In this document: positions 12,642-24,499 of the stretch, piece by piece
Layout: every line of letters begins with the position of its first letter
How positions within the stretch are numbered: the first letter of the stretch is position 1
Assembly (NCBI GenBank): GCA_021234155.1
Contig: JAJEKV010000002.1
Span: 13,739,428-13,803,427 of the forward strand
Source: Isoetes taiwanensis
Lineage: Eukaryota; Streptophyta; Lycopodiopsida; Isoetales; Isoetaceae
DNA length: 64,000 bases
Direction of reading: 5' to 3'
The notes under the pieces: generated by a model
What the model was told of the DNA's origin: nothing
The model's database searches: none
Seen by the model: the letters and a program-made list of their open reading frames with translations, nothing else
Position numbers and translations under genes: made by a program

Positions 12642-12676
12642 TCGCGGCGGCCTTGGCCGCCGCGATAAGTTTCTTG
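12642..12676 (+). mobile_element. Helitron-like 3' terminus (hairpin plus CTTG)
   Basis: An 11-bp GC-rich hairpin (arm TCGCGGCGGCC, loop TT, 12642-12665) is followed 8 nt later by CTTG and then T. The layout matches the 3' end of the Helitron-like insertion at 45832-47651 on the opposite strand, whose hairpin is also GCGGCGGC-rich and which also ends CTTG followed by T. The 5' end of this copy was not located. Confidence 0.5.
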
Positions 12677-12726
12677 TATTATATAAACATGTTTACTAAC
12701 TTTGTAGATTTTTTAGTGGCCTATCG

Positions 12727-12816
12727 CCCCTGGGCATAATGGTTATCCCTTCTTTGGAATAGCCGCTATTTCCGGATGAGCATGGGCATCTTGCTGGGGT
12801 TCAACTCCCCAGGCTC
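12727..12816 (+). repeat. tRNA-derived (SINE-like) sequence
   Basis: A D-arm-like segment (GGGCATAATGGTTATCCC, resembling an A box) is followed by a canonical T-arm (stem TGGGG/CCCCA, 7-nt loop TTCAACT, matching a B box) at about 12794-12812. The acceptor-stem halves do not pair, so this is a tRNA relic or SINE head rather than a working tRNA gene. Confidence 0.5.
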
Positions 12817-13001
12817 ACTAACTTGTATAAATTTTATATGAGTGTTCTATGACATCAAGGATGCTACTCATGCTATCAGGGACATGAGAGGCATTCTTTA
12901 GCATCACTAACTTGTATAAATTTTATATGAGTGTTCTATGACATCAAGGATGCTAGTGCGGTAGCATACTCATGCTATCAGGACATGAGAGGCATTCTTT
13001 A
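12816..13001. repeat. Tandem duplication, 89-bp period
   Basis: The block beginning CACTAACTTGTATAAATT at 12816 is repeated at 12905. The second copy has a 12-bp insertion (GTGCGGTAGCAT) and a 1-bp deletion. Confidence 0.85.
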
Positions 13002-13035
13002 GCAAGCACTCCATGTAAGCAGAGAGCATTGCATT

Positions 13036-13135
13036 CTAGTTGGAGTTTTCTTAAATGCTTCTTATAAATCGGGTCAGCAGGGACTGGTTGGAGTTTTCTT
13101 AAATGCTCCTTATAAATCGGGTCAGCAGGGGACTG
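13036..13135. repeat. Tandem duplication, 48-bp period
   Basis: TTGGAGTTTTCTTAAATGC starting at 13040 recurs at 13088 with the same following bases (TTATAAATCGGGTCAGCAGG). It lies 250 bp upstream of the carrier gene. Confidence 0.85.
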
Positions 13136-13380
13136 TTTGACCCCATCTTGACTTTGAGCAGACGGGTCGTATAGATGCACAAGGAATCTTCCCCAAAATG
13201 TGCCATGATCTAATGGTCCCAAAGTATACTAATACGATTTGGAGTTTTGGGCAAAACGTCTTTTACTAAATTATGGAAATATAGGAAAACTTTAACTAAT
13301 TCAGATCTAACGGCCACCGCCAGATCTTTAAATCTTCGCATGAAAGTCTTTGTACAGGATATGGAAAACAGATATTTGCC

Positions 13381-15761
13381 ATGGCCGGAATCGCCATAGC
13401 CGAACCCAATCCAAACTTTGCATGCCAAGAAGAAACCCCAGGTTGGGCTCCCTTGGTTCCATGCCTTCGCCAAGGATTGGTAGAAACTCCTCTGTGTTTC
13501 TGCGCTGTTGGCGAGCCTGTGAGAAAAATTGAAAATTCCAGACAGAAACAAAGCCCTCGTCTCTTTTTCGCTGCAATTTCTGTTGGTGGGTTGACCCAGG
13601 TGAAGGATGTGGAGGTGAAAAACGCATCTAAGGTTATGGAAATTGAGGAAACAAATGGTTTAAGGAAGGGTTTTAACCCAAGCTGGAAGCAGCTTCTCGC
13701 ACACCCTGTTGCTTTGATGAATTATATTCCCAATGATTTGGCATTGTTTGTGGCTGGCGCAATTGCTGGTGCAGCCGCGAAAACTGTGACGGCTCCCCTC
13801 GACAGAGTGAAGCTTCTAATGCAGGTCTGTATGGCATTGCGGAAATTCAAGGCTTCCATTTTCATATAAGGCGGTCGTGTCCTCGGTGAATGTAATGTGC
13901 GTGTATTTTGGTCATCTCAGGTTCATGGGTTACGAGCTCCAGCAGAAGGTGCCAAGAAGAGCATTGGGTTTATCGAGGTATTTTTCTTGCAAAATGAGAA
14001 ATGGAAAGAATCGGTGAATATATAACAAATGCAGCTGCCATTTTGAATTTCCTATCAGTAAATTTAGTTGAAATATGTAGGCAACAATATGTATAGAAAA
14101 ACATAATTGAACTGGCAGGTTGCAATGCCTAATACTTGTGCATCATTATTGTACCTTTACAGGACATATTATCACATATATATACCTAAATTCTCTGATC
14201 AGCCTGCAAAGTTAAATGCATCAAATGGTTTGCCTTTACAGGCTCTAGTCAAAATTGGGCAGGATGATGGCATTACTGGCTACTGGAAAGGAAACCTTCC
14301 ACAGGTAGTAGTTCGGCTCATAGAATGTCGATTATTATGTCGACTAATATGTATGGAGGGTCTAACAAGCCTTTGAAAAAGATTTCTGAAAACTTGATGC
14401 AGATATATTTAATGAGTGCCCTCATGGCAGGTTATTCGAGTTGTACCATATAGTGCAGTGCAGCTACTTGCTTATGAAATGTACAAGGTAAGCAATGTTT
14501 CTGGTGTTTGCATGTAGGAAAACATGCTTGACACATGTTTTATACTGCAGAAATTGTTTACAGGAGATGACAAAGAGCTTTCCGTTGTAAATAGATTAGC
14601 AGCTGGTGCTTGCGCTGGGATGACTTCAACACTGGTTGGTAATCTGTCAGCATGTATTTTGCTTTTTGCATTTTTTTTTTCCTTCAGCCAGACAAGCATG
14701 AAAGGTTAGTACAGGCTACATTTGTCCATGCTAAATATTGATGGAAAAATTTTTACGAAGGTTTTTGATGTGATAATTAATCACCTTGATCCCCACTCTT
14801 TGTCATCTCGTTGTGAAATGCTATATGGCATTTCCACATGTCTTAATATGTATAATTATTCTTGTTTGGAACTATGCTCACCTGCCCAAGGGGGAGAGAG
14901 TCTCAACCACGACCTGCTACATTCTGTAGGTTACATATCCCCTAGATGTCTTACGGTTGCGTCTTGCTGTGGATCCAGCTTCAAAAACAATGACTCAGGT
15001 AAAAGTGAGAATTTTTAATTTAAAATTCTACCTTTTCTCTCATTTTTGAGATATGCTGCAGGTGGCACTGAATATCGTTCGAGAAGAGGGACTGCTTTCT
15101 TTCTATAGAGGCCTAGGCCCATCCCTCATAGGGATAGCTCCATATATAGCACTTAATTTCTGTGCTTTTGACCTGTGAGTCTTCTACAATATTAGGGTCC
15201 TGACATGAAAAAAGAACTGCATATCTCATGGTAGAAGTTTGCAGGATCAAGAAGGCATTGCCGGAAGAGATCCGCAAAAGGCCAGAGTCATCCTTTGTGA
15301 CTGCATTGATGTCTGCAACATTTGCAACAGTTATGTGTTATCCATTGGACACTGTTCGTAGGCAAATGCAAATGAAGGGGACACCATTTCACACAGTGCT
15401 GGATGCTTTTCCAGGTATTTGGATGTGCTTAGAAATGGTACATGTCATTTCTATTTTAATAATAACCTTTATTCTGATTGTCCCTCGAATACAGGCATCA
15501 TTGCTCGTGATGGGGTGGTAGGACTCTATCGCGGTTTTGTTCCAAATGCGTTGAAAAACCTCCCCAATAGCAGGTAAAAAAAGACAGATCCACAAAGTTG
15601 TTATGAATGGTAGATATGTGTGAAAATCATGCTTATGATAATCTTGTTGCAGCATTCGTCTTACAACATTTGACGCAGCGAAAAATCTGATTAAAGCTGG
15701 TCAGATTGAGTTCCAAAGAATTTTGAAGCAGAACCAGGATAGGCTAGTGAAAACAGGCTGA
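13381..15761 (+). CDS. TAAC: Chloroplast-type ADP/ATP carrier (mitochondrial carrier family), 10 exons
   Basis: This is a complete split gene of 414 codons. Exons: 13381-13824, 13921-13977, 14242-14304, 14431-14487, 14551-14634, 14930-14998, 15062-15174, 15245-15414, 15495-15573, 15653-15761. All introns are GT-AG, phases join without stops, and introns are 63-295 nt. The protein has three carrier repeats with signatures PLDRVK (139-144), PLDVLR (239-244) and PLDTVR (329-334), and family blocks GYWKGNLPQ, VPYSAVQLLAYE, GACAGMTSTL and GLYRGFVPNALK. The ~110-residue N-terminus before the first repeat suits a plastid transit peptide. Family knowledge: Arabidopsis thylakoid (TAAC) and envelope ADP/ATP carriers share this length and these motifs; they exchange ADP and ATP across plastid membranes. 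Which paralogue this is cannot be told. ATG 13381 is the first in-frame start. No intact neighbour shares its promoter. Confidence 0.93.
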
Positions 15762-15958
15762 TACCATGTTGGGTAAATGTGGAAATTTTGTATCCAAGTA
15801 GTAATGCGGCAACACAATTTGAGTTCCCAAGATTGTAGCGAGATATAGCGATGTATTCTATTGTGCCATAAGAAATTTTGCGAAATGAAGCCAATGATTC
15901 CATGGAAATGACATTCACTTAGCCAAATGTGACTTCAATTTTGGATCTGCTGTAAATG

Positions 15959-15964
15959 AATAAA
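15959..15964 (+). terminator. Candidate polyadenylation signal
   Basis: AATAAA lies 198 nt after the carrier stop codon (15759-15761). Plant poly(A) signals are loose, so this is only the best match. Confidence 0.35.
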
Positions 15965-17796
15965 GGAGGGAAAAGAAAAGACATAATGATAAGGTTAGGT
16001 ATAAACGTGGAGAATGTGGTAATGGAAGGAAGGAAGGTTCTTTTATCATCTGAGGCGGATGAAAGATGAAAGATGACATAGAGTACCCAATAGCCTAGTA
16101 ATAGAGGTATTACCCAACTGTCCAACCCAATTAATGTTAATAAAGTGCAAATGAACTTATAATTTCGAGAACCAATAAGGTTGATAAGTACTCCTTTGTA
16201 TATAAAAGGTGAGACTAGATATTTTATCGAGCTGGTAATATACTAATCTGTTACCCTTTTACCATTTCAAATTTCAAAGGTAGACCATATTAGGTGGTCC
16301 TCAGCACGGATGCCACCTTACATGGCAATTTACACTTTCTTTGGTTTTTCTTTTTAAATGAACGAAGGGAGTTGTGGGGGTATACTGTTGCTTCTCTATG
16401 CTGGTTATGTGCCCTTGAGCTTTAGAATAAAGATTGGTTGGGGTCGTGGAACCAAGTTACTAGATAGCCTTCAAGGGCCAATTTGTTAATCAATTAATTA
16501 AACGGAGGGAGGAGCGAGCACTTTGATTGGCCCAACTATGAAACCTTACATTTGGAAACTCAATCCTTAGAATTAAATTTAATGGGTTTTCATTGTCCAC
16601 AAAGACCAATAGGCCTATGGGACCCAAATAATGAGCAAGTAAGCATATTACTGTCCAGGATTAAAAAAACCAGGAAAACTCTGCAAGCAAACAATTCTAA
16701 TATTTTCGTTACTAGAAGAATGGGTCATCAGTTGCATGCAATAGGATATTCAAGAATAAATGAGACTTTAGCACATATAAACAGGACTCTCAATCCACTC
16801 TTGCTATGCCAGGATACATGCTTCTTTTACCATGGATGACAAAATAACTCACTTGGTGAATACTGCAAAGATTTAGGCCTTTGCAAAAGGTTCAAAGATG
16901 GTAAAGTTAATACACTCTTTATCTAACTTCTTAAAAAACTTTAATCTGTCCATCACAATCTTTGCCTTGCTTGTTTTGTTTAGAAGATGCTATGTATATT
17001 AGTTAACATACACAAGCAATAGTTTAGGATATGTGATGTTTTAGATTGACAACACATAGTGGCATTGGGGCAATACATAGTGCCTTTGCATCTCCGTGGA
17101 CAATAAAAACTCTATTCTATTCTATTCTTATGGTTGAAACCATTAAAGTTGATGTATATGAGAAAGAACATCTAGCATATAAGGGAAATATACTTGAGAT
17201 TGGCTACGTAGTGGATTGCCTTCCATGTGATACGTAGAATGTGATGTATCTAATGTATTCATGATGTGATGTTGAATAGTTGACGTCCCTCAACTAAAAA
17301 AAAAAAGATACTTGAAATTGGACTTTGCAAAATAATAGCTAAAAACATCTTGAATAGCTAGGGGTGCAAAATTGCTACTGGGGTACAATTTTTGGCGAAG
17401 AATATAAATACATAAGCACTATGAGAGCACAATGAGAAGACTATTGACGGTTAGAATTTCTTAATATATCAGCCTAATGCTTCGTAGGGATAGCGGCTCT
17501 CCATTTATCGCATTTGATTTACTTCACCAAATAAAGCTAGCTATGGCATTAGTGGAATCGGCATCCAAAACTATGAACACTTTTGAAATCGCAGTTTCTA
17601 CATGTGCATATTTGCGCAATCATGAAAAATCAGATCAGGGTTGCCATGGAGTAGAAGCCAATATCTCATAAAATACTTCACAAAATTGGTTGCTGTCAAT
17701 TCCATTGACTTGCATTAGTAGAAAAAGGTCCTAGGACACCAAGTTTCAAAATAAATTCATTGAGTATTTTTTTTCACTTTGCAAGAGGTAAAAAAG
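15965..17796. other. Intergenic; one retroelement-like 3' tail
   Basis: No coding family is seen. At about 17079-17130 the sequence CTCCGTGGACAATAAAA runs into (ATTCT)n, a pattern typical of plant SINE/LINE 3' ends. A related tail (CTCCGTGGACGCTAAAAAA then ATTCTT repeats) occurs at about 31312-31350 inside the family-A LTR. Confidence 0.45.
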
Positions 17797-17806
17797 AATG
17801 CAAAAA

Positions 17807-20362
17807 AACTAATATCTTACAAACTACACTACAAAGTTTGATGCTAGCAAAGAGCTACTCTAGAAGCAGAGATTACAATGAATGATTTCGCAGATGCTAC
17901 CTTCCTTTTGAAGAAAGGAAAGTGTCCTGGAATTGATGGTATTCCTATGGAGTTCTTTCAGGAGTTACGGGATTGGGTTGGCGATGATGTGTACGACATG
18001 TTTTAGGATTTCAAGAGGCAAAGGTGTCTAGACAAAATTCTTAACTTCGGGCTGCATTTTTTTTTTCCCAAGTGTAAGCAACCTTAGTCCAATTTTGAAT
18101 GACCCTATCACCTTACTATCTTCTGTGTACAAGATCTTTGCCAAAGCTTATGCACAAAAACTTCAGGATATTCTTGCTGATTAGATATCCTCTACGCAGT
18201 CAGGATTTCTGCCATGACGATGCATATAAAACAATGTAGCTACTGCCTATGAAGGTCTTTATTGGGCCGACTTCGGGACAATGAAATTGTATATTTGAAG
18301 CTGGACTTGCAAAAGCATGTGACAATGTTGACTCGGCCTTCTTAGAGAAATGTCTCTTACGCTTTGGTTTTGGTGCACAATTCACAGCTAATGTCACGAG
18401 GCTTCATTATTCTGCTCGCTCTTCTATTCTCTTCAAGGGAAAACCTCAGCATTCTTTCAGGTGGGTTGTGGCATCCGTCAGGGCTGCCCATTAGCTCCAT
18501 CGTTATTTACAGTTGTGGCAGAGGTCCTCGCCCATGTCTTGTCTCTTGCCGCTCAGGAGGGAATCTTGCATGGACTTCCTATAAACAATGGTTCGTAGGA
18601 GATCTGTAATCAATATGCGGATGACACTTTCCTTTTTCTGAGGGCAGATGAGCAAAATTTGCAGAATGCCATTTCCTTATTGGATTCTTTTTCCTAGCAT
18701 CTGGTATTTTTGTGGGTTTGCAGAAGTGCACAGCATTATGGGCATTAGACTCTCCAGTTCCACCATGCGTAACTGCCTATTTATGGAAGATCCTTCCCCA
18801 TGGTAAAGCAACCAAACTTCTTGGTATCCCTCCCTGTAGGTATTCATATCTCATCAGGAGATGCTTGGGAGGCAGTGATGAAGGGACGAATCGTTGTGGC
18901 TAAGTCAGTTTTAAGTAGCACCCATGTGTATATGGCCTTGTTCATGTTGACTCCACAGTAAAAAATACAACTTATCGTCAGGATTGTCATGAACTTCATT
19001 TGGGGGGGGAACAGAGGAGGGTGCTGCTGTCAAAGTCAGTTGGGAAAAGTGCATGTTGCCAAAGCATTTTAGCGGCCTTGGGATGATCAATTTTCTTTTG
19101 CAGGGCAAGGTGATGATTTCTAAGTTTATTTGGAGAATTTTGAATAATGTGGATGAGTCCCCATGTTCCCGTCTTGTTTATCTGTCTTTAAATGTGCATT
19201 TCTTTTGGGTCTCCATCTATTAGATCACTTTTCCCCTGGGCTCTGTTTTATCCACTGACCGCATACCCTAATGTGTCTCCATTTCTTAGAGGATTGCTAG
19301 TTGCGGGAGACTGTACAAACTCTGTTTCATTTTCACCATCTTGCGCATGCTACACTACTGCAAGTTTTTAGTGGATTCCATTGGACGGTGGTCCTCTGGT
19401 ATCTTCTGTCCACCCATTGACGTAGCATCGATGGAGATCAGCATATGTGCATATGATATCTGATTGGTATAATAATCAAAGGCAGTTGCTGACATGGGAA
19501 GAGTTTAGAGCTAAGTTCCTCCTTTTAAGGTGGGATCGGGCTATTTGGTAGAAGGTGTCTTCAATTCTTCCTCCAATAGTACAAGTGAATGACCCACAGC
19601 TTTGAATAGTTCATGAGCATGTCAAATCAGATAAGTTGGTGAATTCCATGTACAAGGTCTTGCTTGCTGCGGACGTCTTGCCTCCTTCATCCAAGTGGCC
19701 TTTGGTCATTCTTAGGGATCGGCAGAAGGAAATGGGTATGGGATAAACTACTATATCCCAAAGTATCTATTTTATGGTGGCAAGTCATTCATCATTGTCC
19801 GTGTGTTAATATTCTAGTGCACAGATTTCGTCCAGAGGTATCTACACTTCGTCCCTTATGTGCACAGAGGGACGAGATAATTGAGCATTGCTTCTTCCTG
19901 TGTAGACATGTTAGACATGCTTGGTTGTGGCTTCAAGGCCTCTTTCGTTGCAATTTGAATAGCCAGCAGGTGTTACTATTCAAGTGGTTGGGAAAATTTT
20001 GCAAAAAGGGCATTTCATTTGGCTTCTGCATGGATCATCTGGTCCATTTGGAAAAGAAGGAATCTTCTCATATTCAAAGGTCTTGCTTGTTCAAATGCAT
20101 GCACAGGTCCTTCTTGATGCCCAACAACGAATTGTCAAGGCATTCAGGTGCTCATCAATTGCTAATGAGGTGAAGAGCCATATTTGGGAGCACTATCTTC
20201 AGATTCACACTTATGAGATTGCTTGCTCCTCATAATGTTTAGATATTGTATTTGAGTGGGGTGGTTTTAATGTGGTGGACATTCTCTCCACTGAGTTTTT
20301 AGTCCCTAAGTATACTTTGTAACTTCTTTGGATAATAAAGGCTCAAGTCCTTCAAAAGAAAT
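17807..20362 (+). pseudogene. Decayed 5'-truncated LINE (RT and zf-RVT)
   Basis: Broken plus-strand frames encode L1-type reverse transcriptase: KKGKCPGIDGIPMEFFQE near 17920, then SSVYKIFAKAYAQKL, a GIRQGCPLAPSLFTVVAE block near 18470 and the QYADDTFLFL catalytic box near 18615. The zinc-binding RT C-terminal domain (KLLYPKVSILWWQ... with PLCAQRDEIIEHCFFLC) is at about 19750-19915. Multiple stops and frameshifts make it inactive. A 10-bp candidate TSD AATGCAAAAA flanks it (17797-17806, 20363-20372), and the 3' end CCTTCAAAA matches the related fragment at 59202-59970. No endonuclease is present. Confidence 0.85.
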
Positions 20363-20372
20363 AATGCAAAAA

Positions 20373-22110
20373 TGTCTTTGAAGATCAAGTTTCATATCAT
20401 TTCATAGAGAATTAATAGTGAAAGCTAAAAAATAATTTATAATATCTATTAGGGCAAAGCAAACATCTCACAAATGGCTTCATAAAATGTAATGATGTTT
20501 GTTCCATTAGATTGGAGATGCAAAAACGAATTAGGAGATCAAGTCTGAGTCAGTTTCATGAAGAATTCTTGTGAATCATTCAAAAAATTACTTTGTGATA
20601 TGCTTGTCTAAATAAGCACCAAATATTATGTGCTTAAAAAACTGTCATTTTTAAGCAGCATCTGGACGGTGATTTTTGCTTCCCATTAGCAATTTTATAC
20701 TAGGGCCAAGAAAAGCACATTCTAGTAGCATGTAATCTAGTATAAAATGACATGAAATACTGAAGATTAAAGAAACTCAGAAACAAAATACGAAGTGATA
20801 TTGTTGTTCCTTTTCTATTGCTCCCGCTCAAAGTCCAGGCCAGAATGTTGCTTAAGTAGAGTTCAGTCATTTTTCAAGTAAAGATTCTAATCTGTAAATT
20901 TGATTAGCCCTGTAAAAAATCTAGGCTCCCAGAAGAGGAGATATTATAGAAATCTAGAACAAAATGATGGAAATGCCATTACCTGCTTAGAATGTAACAA
21001 TAAGCAACCGTGGACCTTTGCTACCAAAACAAATGAAACAATATGTACCAAAAAATCAACACACTCACCAGAATACAGTCAGTCCTGTAAATTATAGGCA
21101 ATGGAAAAATCACAAAATCGATAGAGCACCTTACAATTGCAAACATTTTAGTGTAATTCAAGACAAATGCTTAATGCAACAGATACACATTCAGTAGGAA
21201 GCAATCCTTAGTTCACATAATATCCTGGGTAGTACATATTAAGAGAATTCCCTTTACAAGCAAAATGGACCTAGAGCACATTGATTCACTAGCAAAACAA
21301 GCTACAAAGAAATCAAAGAGATGGAATAAATTACTACTCCTATATTTTAGTGTAGCCAAAATAGGTTAAGCTAAACTACCATCAAATTGGGGCTAGAAGT
21401 TTCTAACACTTGGCTAAATTAAATGGGTTTTCTCCATCACAGTATCTTGCTTTTGACTAAACTTTCACAAAATGGAAAGGAAAATATTAGCCATCACGCT
21501 ATAATGATTTAAAAAAATCCAAGCATTCCGGCAAAGACATTGAATTTATTATGAATACGTAAATCAAGACACGAACATATATGAACATATTCAAAAACCT
21601 AAAAAAAAGGGCACGACATTGTTCCTTTTCCTCTAATGCTTTAACTTTGTACTTGGAACGAGAAAGAAAGGGGAAAAAAAAGAAAAATATAAATCCTATT
21701 TGAAATTTCTTAAAATTAGTACATAAATTGGTGTTGAATTTCGGGCTAATCTATCCATTTTTCCAAGCCCACTCTATCTTAGGTTTAGCTAATCGATGTC
21801 CCGATGGATATGTCAGGAGGTAAAGGTTTGGCTATTCAACCTAAAAACTCACTTGGGCGGCAAAAAAATTGGGCTAATTTTTTTTTTTGGGGCATTTTTT
21901 CCATTTACTTGAGCCATTTTCTTGGCAAAACTACTATAAAATAGCCATTTGGCTAATCTTAGCCGTTATTTTATTCCATGGTGCAGATGAGGCCTTAGCT
22001 TGAAATTCTATTGTGCCATATGACTCTCTTAGTAAATCTGTGCTTATTGTCTAGGAATCGCTGTCTTTTTTCATTCACTTGGAGATACCTTATGGTTATA
22101 TAAACATACT
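20373..22110. other. No gene recognised
   Basis: AT-rich sequence with several homopolymer runs (for example 21868-21889). No conserved frame, tRNA or terminal repeats were found. Confidence 0.5.
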
Positions 22111-23123
22111 TTGCAACTTGCGAGGGCCCATATGAGGAGATCCCAACAAAGAACACCACCTGTTGTGGCCAACCATCCCTCATACCTTACGCCTATTTCT
22201 GAAACTAAGTTTGCAAGGAAGAGACGCTTGGCACGTATGCGGGCAACAAAGACTAGAGCCCTGAAGCTGGAGTACAATATGGAGGCTACTGAGAGACTTC
22301 AAGTTGTTCAAACATCAATTCCAATAGTAATTGATATTGAACCCACTCTAACATGTTTTGTTTCTACACCAACCACACCATAAGTTGTACTTGCACATCC
22401 TATGGACTCTCCTTCTGATCATGCAAGGAGACATTTAACAAGACGTCGACGTTTGAATGCCATGGTTGAAAAAGGTTTAAATGCATTAGAAGGATCTGTT
22501 GCGCACAGCAGGGATGGAGCAGTTCCACATTTCATCACATCAGACATTGACGACAGTAGAGTCCAATTATTTAGCCGAATAGAGGGAGCTGGAATAGAGC
22601 AACCATGTAGTCAGGTGATATTGTGGTAGTCTATGGACATGAACTTGCATGGGTCTAGCACAACACCTCAAGCGAGGCCCACTGGAAGATCCCCTCAAAA
22701 AATGCCCGTTGTAGTGGCGAGTAATCCCTCATACAAGACACCTAAAAATGAAACTCACAGTCAAAGAAGGAAGCGGCTGCGGGGCAAATGCACAGCAAAG
22801 AGTAGAGCTTAAGGTTACAATATAGCAATGTTGATGATGAAACAGGTTCGAGAAATTTTGATCATTTACCTAGGGGTGTAGCAAGTGCAGCAGGACGTCA
22901 GAATGTTGATGAACAAACAATTAATAAGATGAGATCCTTACAAGGTGCATCCATGAACGTTGAAACTTCACATTTGGTTACAGAGCTCATTGGAATGTCC
23001 CCTCAACAAATACTACATATGGTGGCGTGTAACCCCTCTTATCAGGTGCTGAAATTGAGAAAGGAGGAAACACTTGCAATGCAAAAGAAAGGCAAAGCAT
23101 ACAACTTTGAGGTTGATATATGA
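22111..23123 (+). pseudogene. Helitron protein N-terminal basic repeats
   Basis: Broken frames repeat a motif of the form NPSY.TP..ET..ARKRRL.R...A: VANHPSYLTPISETKFARKR (22162 on), VASNPSYKTPKNETHSQRRK (about 22714 on) and a shorter VACNPSYQVLKL (about 23023). A further ETNSARKRRVNRRAK follows near 23330. These are lysine/arginine-rich and probably nuclear-targeting or DNA-contacting; that role is inference. Confidence 0.55.
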
Positions 23124-23386
23124 CAACGATATTGGTCAGTCGTCCATTCCAACGACAATTGCAGCTGACCAGCAGAATGTTGATGATCATGTGATAGCTT
23201 CGCAACATGAATTTCATGCAAAAGCCAAAGAGGTCATGGCAGAAATAGTAGAAAATTCTGACTTGCAAATAGGGCTCATGACAATGTCTAAACAAATGAC
23301 ATCAAGTGTTGTTTCATATGATAGGTGAAACAAACTCTGCGAGAAAGAGGCGTGTCAATCGTAGAGCAAAGTGAAGGGCTCGAGCT

Positions 23387-24401
23387 TTGAGACTAGAAGA
23401 CAGAGTTGCAGATCCAGCAGAATGTCCTACTGGTAAAAGTGATTTCAATAAGATAGCATGGACGTGGAATTTACCTCCTCCACATGACCTTGGTAACATG
23501 GACTACATATGTTTGTATTGTGGTGCTATGCAATGGAAAGCAGAGCTCTCAGTGAAGAAAAAATGCTGGGCATGTGGAAATGGAAAGATTCAGCCGCCAT
23601 TAATTCTAGAACCACCAATGGCTTTGTTTGACCGATATAGGAGAACAAATAGTTTGGGTGATCACTTTCGCACGAACATTAGAAAGTACAATAATCGTTT
23701 GCCTCAGTGGGTGTGAAAATTGATGAGGCATTGGCAAATGCTATTGGTGGAGCTTACACTTTTAGGGTCAACGGCCGCATGTGCCATACGATGGGAACAT
23801 TATTGCCACTACAAGGGCATCAACAGCATGCAAAATTTGCATAGGTATACATTATGGATGGCGAAGACATGCAAGTTGAACGCAGGATGTCCAATTTTGA
23901 TGGATTGAGGCAAGAAACAGTGGTGCAGTTGCAGGCCTTATGACAGAGTACAATCCATTTGTTAGCATATTTTTGAGTGCGGCACAGATGATGCGTATCC
24001 ATCCAACCATGGATATCCGTTTGCGTATACCTCCTTGCAATGTGCAAAATCCTGTGAGGAGGCAATATAATGCTCCAACTGTAAATGAGATGGTTGTCTT
24101 AATGCATATTGATGATAAGCCCGAAGATGGTCAGAGGGACATTATTATACACTCTAAACATGGTGGCTTGAAGTTTATAGATGCATATCACTCAGTGTAT
24201 GATCCATTGCACTTTGTGCTACTTCTTCCCTATGGTACAGATAGATGGCATCCTAAAATACCTCATGGACGGAGTGGTGCAAAGAAAGTAACTATTATGG
24301 AATACTACAAATATTATCTGTTCACGCATCCTGGGCATGCATCTCCCCTTCACATGGCTGGCCGATTGTTTCAAGAATACATTTGTGATATGTTTGCATA
24401 G
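23387..24401 (+). pseudogene. Helitron zinc-finger and conserved N-terminal region
   Basis: The frame at 23387-23716 contains YICLYCGAMQW and KKKCWACGNGKIQPP, a CX2C...CX2C zinc-binding arrangement typical of the plant Helitron N-terminus. The frame at 23940-24401 has RDIIIHSKHGGLKFIDAYHS, then YDPLHFVLLLPYGTDRWHP and YYKYYLFTHPG, which is the conserved block before Rep. Stops between these pieces disable the reading frame. Confidence 0.8.
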
Positions 24402-24499
24402 ATGGAACAAGAAAGACTGCAATTTGTGGTGTTGAATCAACACACCATTTGAAAAGACAGGGTATTGTGGACTTTGAAGAAGATGATGCAAGTGCTATT

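Noticed and set aside
12727-12816. Functional tRNA gene
   Set aside because: The T-arm is canonical but the acceptor halves do not pair and the spacing between arms is long; kept only as a tRNA-derived relic.
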